DNA from: CAVLCC01 sp963624975
GTDB lineage: Bacteria > Actinomycetota > Coriobacteriia > Coriobacteriales > CADBOM01
Length of the DNA stretch: 10,262 bases
Direction of reading: 5' to 3'
Assembly (NCBI GenBank): GCA_963624975.1
Contig: CAVFRF010000012.1
Coordinates: 1 to 10,262, forward strand
Shown here: in pieces, positions 5,507 through 10,262 of the stretch
Layout of the letters: the number at the start of each line of letters is the position of its first letter
Numbering within the stretch: the first letter of the stretch is position 1
Program-made: the position numbers and the translations under genes
The notes under the pieces: model-generated
The model's database searches: none
Told to the model about the DNA's origin: nothing
What the model saw: the letters and a program-made list of their open reading frames with translations, nothing else

Positions 5507-6721
5507 CTAGTTCTCCTTATCCTTCTTGGTGATGGGCAAGATGTTGAGGGTGACGATGGTAACGGCGCACAGCACGCCGGCTGCGATGAACAGCACGGTG
5601 AAGTTGCTGCCGAACAGCGGGGTGAGCACGAAGCTCGGCACCACGGTGGCGCCCACCGTCTGGATGGTGGCCTGCAGTCCGCCCGCGGTGCCAGCGTACT
5701 CGGCGCCGATGCCCTTGAGGCTCACCGGCATGGCGAAGATGAGCGGCATGATGAGCCTGAGGCATGCGCCGGTAACGAACAGCACGGCGGCGATCAGTCC
5801 GACCATCTCGAGCTTCCAGGCAAAGGCGATTCCAAGGGACACGATGATGGCGCAGCAGGTGAGGAACACGCGCTTGGACTTGAACTTGCCGAAGATCATG
5901 GGGCCCACGGCATAGCCTGCGAACGAGCCAAGGATGTAGGTGGATGTGATGATGCCCGACATCTGCGTGGACATGCCCTTCTCGGCGGCCAGCGCCTGGG
6001 GCATGAACGACGTGATCATGACCTGGCCGGCCATGAGCACCATGAGCGTGAGGCCTCCGATCCAGATGTAGGGGTTCTTGAGGCAGACCGCGAGGCTCGT
6101 CGCCATCGAGATCTTCTGCTGCGCAGGTGCCTCGGCGCTATCGCCGGCAGGCTTCTTGTCGTCCGGCTTGACCATGAAGATCCAGCAAAGCGTGACCACG
6201 ATCGACACCGCGGCCGAGAAGATGAACGCGCTCTGCATGCTGGGGAACCACGCCGTGGTGGACATTGCGAGGAAGTTGCCAAGCACGAGGCCAGACGAGG
6301 TGATGCCCACCATCGACCCGAGCTTGGCTCCGCTGAAGTAGCTCGACATGATCTTGGCGCATGTGGCCGTGAGCATCACGCACGGCAGTCCCAGCACCAG
6401 CATGCATGCCAGCATCACCTCGTAGGTGGAGGCGAAGACGCGCCCCACGATGCCTATCGTCGAAATCACCAGCGCGATGGAGATGAGCTTCTTGGCGCCG
6501 AACTTGTCGATCAGCATGCCGCAGATGATGCTGAGCACCAGTGCGGGGAACATGCAGAACGTGAACAGCAGCGAGTACTGCCCCTTGTCGATTTGCAGCC
6601 ATTCCATGATCTGCGTACCCAACGGCGAGATCTGGAACTGCGAGTACCCGCCTACGAACATTACCGCGAAGCATATGCACACCATCATGATGCCGCGCTT
6701 CGCGCTAGACTTGCTTTCCAT
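5507..6721 (-). CDS. MFS transporter, probable importer for the methyltransferase substrate
   Basis: A 404-residue inner-membrane protein with about 12 hydrophobic helices in two halves, joined by a charged loop (about 185-205, PDDKKPAGDSAEAPAQQK). The MFS motif A between helices 2 and 3 is GMLIDKFGAKK (68-78). The start chosen is the ATG at 6721, with AAGGAGGG 9 bases upstream; the frame is open upstream to about 6805, but that extension has no such site and would put 28 polar residues before helix 1. It is the promoter-proximal gene of the operon with the methyltransferase. Small organic anions or neutral aromatic/methylated compounds are reasonable cargo, by analogy with other MFS genes beside UroD-type methyltransferases, but specificity is not visible. 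Confidence 0.85.
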   Translation of the reverse strand: MESKSSAKRGIMMVCICFAVMFVGGYSQFQISPLGTQIMEWLQIDKGQYSLLFTFCMFPALVLSIICGMLIDKFGAKKLISIALVISTIGIVGRVFASTYEVMLACMLVLGLPCVMLTATCAKIMSSYFSGAKLGSMVGITSSGLVLGNFLAMSTTAWFPSMQSAFIFSAAVSIVVTLCWIFMVKPDDKKPAGDSAEAPAQQKISMATSLAVCLKNPYIWIGGLTLMVLMAGQVMITSFMPQALAAEKGMSTQMSGIITSTYILGSFAGYAVGPMIFGKFKSKRVFLTCCAIIVSLGIAFAWKLEMVGLIAAVLFVTGACLRLIMPLIFAMPVSLKGIGAEYAGTAGGLQATIQTVGATVVPSFVLTPLFGSNFTVLFIAAGVLCAVTIVTLNILPITKKDKEN

Positions 6722-6809
6722 TTTGCAAAACCCTCCTTCGATTGTTCGACCCTGCGCCTCGTAACCTCCCGGGATGCGGTTTCGATGCGCTAATCTTGAA
6801 GACATAAAA

Positions 6810-6839
6810 TTTATAGTTCGTACAGTTTTTGCCCGTAAA
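6810..6839 (-). promoter_or_regulatory. candidate sigma-70 promoter for the MFS-methyltransferase operon
   Basis: Read on the minus strand, TTTACG (complement of 6834-6839) is followed after 18 bases by TATAAA (complement of 6810-6815). Transcription would start near 6803 and give a leader of about 80 bases before the ATG at 6721. It lies in the divergent gap shared with the regulator gene. Confidence 0.5.
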
Positions 6840-6848
6840 TGCTACGAA
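6817..6848. promoter_or_regulatory. inverted repeat in the divergent promoter region
   Basis: TTCGTA (6817-6822) and TACGAA (6843-6848) form an inverted repeat with a 20-base spacer, overlapping the proposed operon promoter between its -35 and -10 elements. CTAC/GTAG (6842-6845 and 6853-6856) adds a nested symmetry. This is a plausible binding site for the adjacent PucR-type regulator, inferred only from position and symmetry. Confidence 0.35.
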
Positions 6849-6913
6849 TGTTGTAGACTTGCAATATTGAAGGTAACTAGTGTGTAGCCCATCGCATATT
6901 GAGGGGGAGAACC

Positions 6914-8503
6914 ATGGAAGTACACGGAGATTTGCTCTTTTACTGGGTTCGGAAGAGCTTTCCCACGGCGTTTTGCAGCTTAACCAAGGATTTGAAGGTG
7001 GATCGTCCCATCTTTCCGGACAAGCAGAACAAGATGGAAAAACATCTTGTACTAGTGGAGTCCGCTCAAGGGCTACGCAATGTAGCCCTGCCCCTCAATG
7101 TAATCGCGATGATGGTTGGGTACCAGCGCGAGGAGCTGGAGGACGTTGCGTTCGACTACATAGCGATACCGGAGAGCGTTGCCATAGGCGAAGTTTTCAA
7201 CACGGTGTTCGACATATTCGAGATGTTCCAGAAGCTCTACGACGACCTCGACGATGCCGTGAACAGGTTCTTCAGCTACGAGGCCATCCTGCATAGCTGC
7301 GATAATCTGGTGGACGTGCCCTTCATGATTCGCGACACCAAGTTCCGCTACGTGAGCTACTCGCGGCGGCTGGCCTACGAGAACGGCTTTGAGGACAAGT
7401 ACGTGCGCGACGACAACTTCATGTCGCTGGAGGCCATCGGGCAGCTCACCACCATGACCGAAGACGACACCCTGCACGGTATCCGAGACGCGTACCACTA
7501 CGTGTGCATCGAAAACATGATGTACAAGAATATCTACGACAACGATGGCGAGCTGGTGGGCACCATGGGCCTGCCGTGGTCGCGCGACGAAGCCACCAAC
7601 AGGTACAGGACTCAGCTGCTGGGCCTGCTATCTGTATATGTGGAGAAGCTCTACGAGAGGTTCGGCACGTTCTGGCGCTCCGAGAATTCGCGCACGAGCT
7701 TCAAAGCCGCCATCTCCATGTTGCTGGAAGGCCACAATGTGGATCGCGAGATGCTAGACCATCTGCTCGAAGGCAACCAGTTCGGGCCGGACGACAGGTA
7801 CTGCCTCATCCAGTTCGTCTCGGCATACGCCGATATGGGCCACGACGCGTCGGAGGCTCTGGCTGCTCGCATCGAGGAGCTGTGGCCCGGATCGTGCTGT
7901 ATCCGATATGGCAACAGCTTTCTATGCCTGGTGAACCTCACCATGTTCGAGAAGGCAACGCGCGGCAAGCTGCGCTACAGGTTTGCGTATTTCATCCGTG
8001 ATGGTTTGCTGCGCGCCGGCATAAGCCGCGAATTCGAAGATCTGCTCACGCTCAAGAGCGCTTTCCGTCAAACCGAGATCGCACTTAGAATCGGGCCTTC
8101 CGTCGACTCAATGTACTGGTATTACTCGTTCGACAACTATGCGTACAGGTACTTGCTGGAACATGGGCGCGATGGTTTCTCGCCAAGTCAGGTATGCCAT
8201 GTTGCGATAATGCAGCTGGCCGAATACGACGAGGCCAACGGCACCGAGCTTAACCACACGCTTCGAACCTTCATGCGGATGCAGTACAACGCCGCCGCGA
8301 CCGCCAAGGCGCTTTTTGTGGCCAGAAGTTCTTTCTTGAAGAGGATGGCGCGCATCGAGGAGCTTACGGGCATCGATTTGGAGAACTACGAGGAGAGGAT
8401 GTACCTGGCGTTGTCGTACGAGATATACGAGAGCCTGGGCGAAGTCTTCGCTGCCGCCGCGCATGATGCATCTGCGAACTCGGAAGACGCGAGCGCTGTC
8501 TGA
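6914..8503 (+). CDS. PucR/CdaR-type transcriptional regulator
   Basis: A 529-residue protein with a long N-terminal sensory region and a C-terminal PucR-type helix-turn-helix (about 450-510). The HTH contains TAKALFVARSSFLKRMARIE and ELTGIDLENYEERMYLAL, the family pattern of an HTH followed by an arginine-rich helix and 'I.L.'. The part before it (about 280-395: DDRYCLIQF, YGNSFLCLVNL, LLTLKSAFRQTEIAL) resembles the GGDEF-like domain of CdaR/PucR proteins, without catalytic GGDEF residues. The ATG at 6914 is chosen because GAGGGGGAG lies just upstream; a TTG five codons earlier would fall within that site. It is divergent from the MFS-methyltransferase operon, which is the expected target, probably activated when the imported compound is present. 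Confidence 0.85.
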   Translation: MEVHGDLLFYWVRKSFPTAFCSLTKDLKVDRPIFPDKQNKMEKHLVLVESAQGLRNVALPLNVIAMMVGYQREELEDVAFDYIAIPESVAIGEVFNTVFDIFEMFQKLYDDLDDAVNRFFSYEAILHSCDNLVDVPFMIRDTKFRYVSYSRRLAYENGFEDKYVRDDNFMSLEAIGQLTTMTEDDTLHGIRDAYHYVCIENMMYKNIYDNDGELVGTMGLPWSRDEATNRYRTQLLGLLSVYVEKLYERFGTFWRSENSRTSFKAAISMLLEGHNVDREMLDHLLEGNQFGPDDRYCLIQFVSAYADMGHDASEALAARIEELWPGSCCIRYGNSFLCLVNLTMFEKATRGKLRYRFAYFIRDGLLRAGISREFEDLLTLKSAFRQTEIALRIGPSVDSMYWYYSFDNYAYRYLLEHGRDGFSPSQVCHVAIMQLAEYDEANGTELNHTLRTFMRMQYNAAATAKALFVARSSFLKRMARIEELTGIDLENYEERMYLALSYEIYESLGEVFAAAAHDASANSEDASAV

Positions 8504-8511
8504 GCTTTGCC

Positions 8512-8550
8512 CACACCACAAGGGCGGCGGTTCACGTGAGTCTTATTTCG
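8512..8550 (+). repeat. R3, partial third copy of the R element right end
   Basis: This matches R1 227-266 with three T/C differences and one missing base. It contains the right arm of the big hairpin (CAAGGGCGGCGGT, 8519-8531) and the T-rich tail, but the left arm is absent, so no such hairpin can form. It begins 9 bases after the regulator stop. A separate small hairpin GCCATG-AAC-CATGGC (8562-8576) follows and could aid termination. The rest of 8551-8660 shows nothing I can name. Confidence 0.7.
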
Positions 8551-8661
8551 CATGCCAGCATGCCATGAACCATGGCCGACTGTCATCTGCCGAGACAAGG
8601 CTGGCCGGCAAGCAGCGCTCTCATTTGGTAAATCTCGAATTGACGGAAGAAAGGTTTGGGG

Positions 8662-8691
8662 TTGATATATCGAACATATGTTCGATATAAT
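8662..8691 (+). promoter_or_regulatory. sigma-70 promoter of the beta-helix protein gene
   Basis: TTGATA (8662-8667) and a perfect TATAAT (8686-8691) are separated by 18 bases. This is the best consensus promoter in the window. Transcription should start near 8698, giving a leader of about 100 bases to the ATG at 8797. The spacer and -10 are covered by a palindromic operator. A second TATAAT at 8748-8753 has no properly spaced -35. Confidence 0.8.
8666..8689. promoter_or_regulatory. 24 bp perfect palindrome containing a consensus LexA (SOS) box
   Basis: The two 12-base halves are exact reverse complements around 8677/8678. The core CGAACATATGTTCG (8671-8684) fits the CGAAC-N4-GTTCG box of Bacillus LexA/DinR, and with its flanking T and A it fits the mycobacterial LexA box. 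It fills the gap between -35 and -10, so bound LexA would block RNA polymerase, and DNA damage would release it. An unrelated dimeric repressor with a similar site cannot be excluded. Confidence 0.75.
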
Positions 8692-8796
8692 TAGCGCAAC
8701 GAAAGCAATCGGTGGCTTGTTACAAGCATGAAACCTGTTGCCAGTAATATAATCACACGGTTAAAGCAAATACTCGGATCTGCGAAAGAGACCCCC

Positions 8797-10262
8797 ATGA
8801 ATAAGACGAGCTTGCAACATGGCAAAATCGCGACACTGCTCAAGGCGCTTTGCCTTCTTGCCCTGGTGGCAACCGTGTGCGTTCTTTTCCCGATGCGCGC
8901 GTTCTCCGAGGACAACAACAACGTTGCCTACACTGAATCGGGAGGCGTGCGCACCTACTACGCCTCCGTCCAAGAGGCAATAGAGGCGGGATACACGGGC
9001 AAGACCGTCTATATGGCGCGCGACTGGGGAGTGACCTCCAAAATCAAAATCCCCAGCGGCAAAACCCTCACCATAGATATGAGCGGCCATGCCATTCGCA
9101 TGACCAAGTCCAACACCGACGAAGCGATAATCACCATGGAAGAGGGCTCGAACCTAACGCTGCAATCCACCACGAACAGCACGTTCACCTACGAGGGTTA
9201 CAACGCTGAAAGCGGCAAAAAGCAAACCTGCACTATTCAAACCGGCGGCCTGGTCACTGGCGGAGACACCAACTACGCAGGCGGCGTGCGCATGCTCGGG
9301 TCCTCTACACTCACGCTCGACAACGTGGCGATTGCGGGCAACCAAGGCAGAATCGTAGGCGGTCTTGAAATCAAGAAAAACTGCACCCTCAACATGAAAA
9401 ACGGCGCCAGCATCGAAGCCTGCAGCGGAGAGTACGGCGGCGTCTACGCCAACGGCGACGACGCAACCATCAACATGGACAACAGCAAGATCGCCAACAA
9501 CTACGCCGTGGGAAAGGGCGGCGGCGTCTATTCTGCGGCAAGCGCCACGCGTATCCACATGACGAACAACGCTGCCATCTCGGGAAACTATGCTGGTAAA
9601 AGCGGCGGCGGCGTCTATTTCGACTATTCCTACTTCGGCATTTACTCCTCGGATAAAACCGGCATGATCGCGGACAACCACGCCACGGACTATGGCGATT
9701 ACGGCCTCGGCGGCGGCATCTACGTCGCGCACTGCAGGTGGCACACGTGCGAAGGCACGCTGCAGGGCATCAACGTCATAAACAACTACTCCCGATATGG
9801 CGGCGGCGGCATTTACCTGAACCAGAATTGGACGCGCGTAACCGACTGCACCGTCAGGGGAAACCAGAGCTATGGCGCCGGCGGCGGCGTTTACTCGTCT
9901 GCCAACAACGTCAGCCTTGAAAGCTGCACCATCACCGATAACGTTTGCGATGGCAGCAAAGAGGGCGGCGGCGTCTTCGTGAACAGCATGTACGACGTGA
10001 AGATCATAGGCAAGACGATCATCGAAAACAACACGCGCGGCAAAGACGGCAGCAAAGACGACCTTTTCCTGCAAGACACGCCTTTCAGCAGCGCATACAT
10101 CACGGGCGGTGTGGACGCTGGCTCGAAGATCGGCGTGCGCTTGGACGAGTCTGGCGAACGCCGTTTCGGCAAGAACGTCACCACGTACAGCGACAACACC
10201 TACTTCGTCGACTTGGAAGGCTACGAGGTAACCCACGGCACCGATGCAGGTGGCGATTTGTG
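8797..10262 (+). CDS. secreted right-handed beta-helix (adhesin-like) protein, 3' end beyond the window
   Basis: This frame has no stop to the window end; 488 residues are visible. It opens with a signal peptide: a basic start (MNKTSLQHGK), a hydrophobic core at about 11-31 and a likely signal peptidase I cut after Ala35-Phe-Ser37. The exported part contains seven Gly-Gly-(Gly)-Val/Ile-Tyr/Phe motifs with Val/Ile codons at 9442, 9526, 9613, 9718, 9811, 9889 and 9973, spaced 26-35 residues, with Asn-rich turns between (GNYAGKS, ITDNV, RGNQS). This is the pattern of right-handed parallel beta-helix surface proteins, such as Pmp-like adhesins. Binding partner and any C-terminal wall anchor are not visible. 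An in-frame ATG at 8728 would add 23 residues but spoil the signal peptide; neither start has a strong ribosome binding site. The gene has its own SOS-type promoter and is not part of the regulator's operon. Confidence 0.85.
   Translation, partial: MNKTSLQHGKIATLLKALCLLALVATVCVLFPMRAFSEDNNNVAYTESGGVRTYYASVQEAIEAGYTGKTVYMARDWGVTSKIKIPSGKTLTIDMSGHAIRMTKSNTDEAIITMEEGSNLTLQSTTNSTFTYEGYNAESGKKQTCTIQTGGLVTGGDTNYAGGVRMLGSSTLTLDNVAIAGNQGRIVGGLEIKKNCTLNMKNGASIEACSGEYGGVYANGDDATINMDNSKIANNYAVGKGGGVYSAASATRIHMTNNAAISGNYAGKSGGGVYFDYSYFGIYSSDKTGMIADNHATDYGDYGLGGGIYVAHCRWHTCEGTLQGINVINNYSRYGGGGIYLNQNWTRVTDCTVRGNQSYGAGGGVYSSANNVSLESCTITDNVCDGSKEGGGVFVNSMYDVKIIGKTIIENNTRGKDGSKDDLFLQDTPFSSAYITGGVDAGSKIGVRLDESGERRFGKNVTTYSDNTYFVDLEGYEVTHGTDAGGDL

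Noticed and set aside
4311..5510. Plus-strand open frame of 399 codons across the methyltransferase gene
   Set aside because: It is a composition artefact rich in Val, His and Leu. The minus strand has the His/Cys metal motif and a ribosome binding site.
5504..6793. Plus-strand open frame of 429 codons across the transporter gene
   Set aside because: It is very rich in His, Glu, Asp and Arg, as antisense to a hydrophobic protein would be. The minus strand encodes a clear MFS carrier.
8748..8753. Second TATAAT ahead of the beta-helix gene
   Set aside because: No -35 box at a workable distance; the candidates give spacers of 22-25 bases.
9154..10236. Minus-strand open frame of 360 codons opposite the beta-helix gene
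   Set aside because: It mirrors the Gly-rich repeats of the plus strand as Ala/Val-rich sequence. The plus frame has a promoter and signal peptide and continues past the window.

Overview
The window looks like a high-GC chromosome of an anaerobic gut actinobacterium, most probably Coriobacteriia/Eggerthellaceae. That placement is an inference from base composition, from the pairing of a UroD-type methyltransferase with an MFS carrier and a PucR-type regulator, and from a promoter carrying a Gram-positive/actinobacterial type LexA box. No rRNA, tRNA, integrase, transposase or CRISPR array was seen.

Left part (1-4346), an accessory module. Two direct copies of a ~274 bp element (R1 6-279, R2 4066-4339) bracket about 3.8 kb. 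Inside lie a decayed 3' end of a macrodomain-linked sirtuin gene (379-493, minus); an AAA ATPase with a C-terminal DUF4143/nuclease-like part (640-2061, plus); and, converging on it, a complete two-gene operon on the minus strand. The operon encodes a zinc-type macrodomain ADP-ribosyl hydrolase (2980-3852) followed by a SirTM-class sirtuin (2157-3029) that overlaps it by 50 nt. In the known family the sirtuin writes mono-ADP-ribose on a protein and the macrodomain removes it. The usual partners, a GcvH-like lipoyl carrier and a lipoate ligase, are not in this window.

Middle part (4347-8503), a catabolic unit. A two-gene minus-strand operon encodes an MFS transporter and a UroD-family (MtaA/CmuA-like) methyltransferase, with 2 nt between stop and start. 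It is divergent from a 529-residue PucR/CdaR-type regulator on the plus strand. The likely scheme is that the carrier imports a methylated compound, the methyltransferase acts on its methyl group through a corrinoid or folate partner encoded elsewhere, and the regulator senses the substrate.

Right part (8504-10262). A 39 bp relic of the R element's right end follows the regulator gene. Then comes a strong sigma-70-type promoter whose spacer and -10 are covered by a 24 bp perfect palindrome with a consensus SOS (LexA) box. It drives the start of a secreted right-handed beta-helix protein with Gly-Gly-Gly-Val/Ile-Tyr repeats, which runs off the window end.

The observations most worth following are the repeat-bracketed macrodomain/SirTM/ATPase module with its relic of a second sirtuin allele, the conserved and possibly RNA-structured R repeat, and the apparent SOS control of a surface protein.
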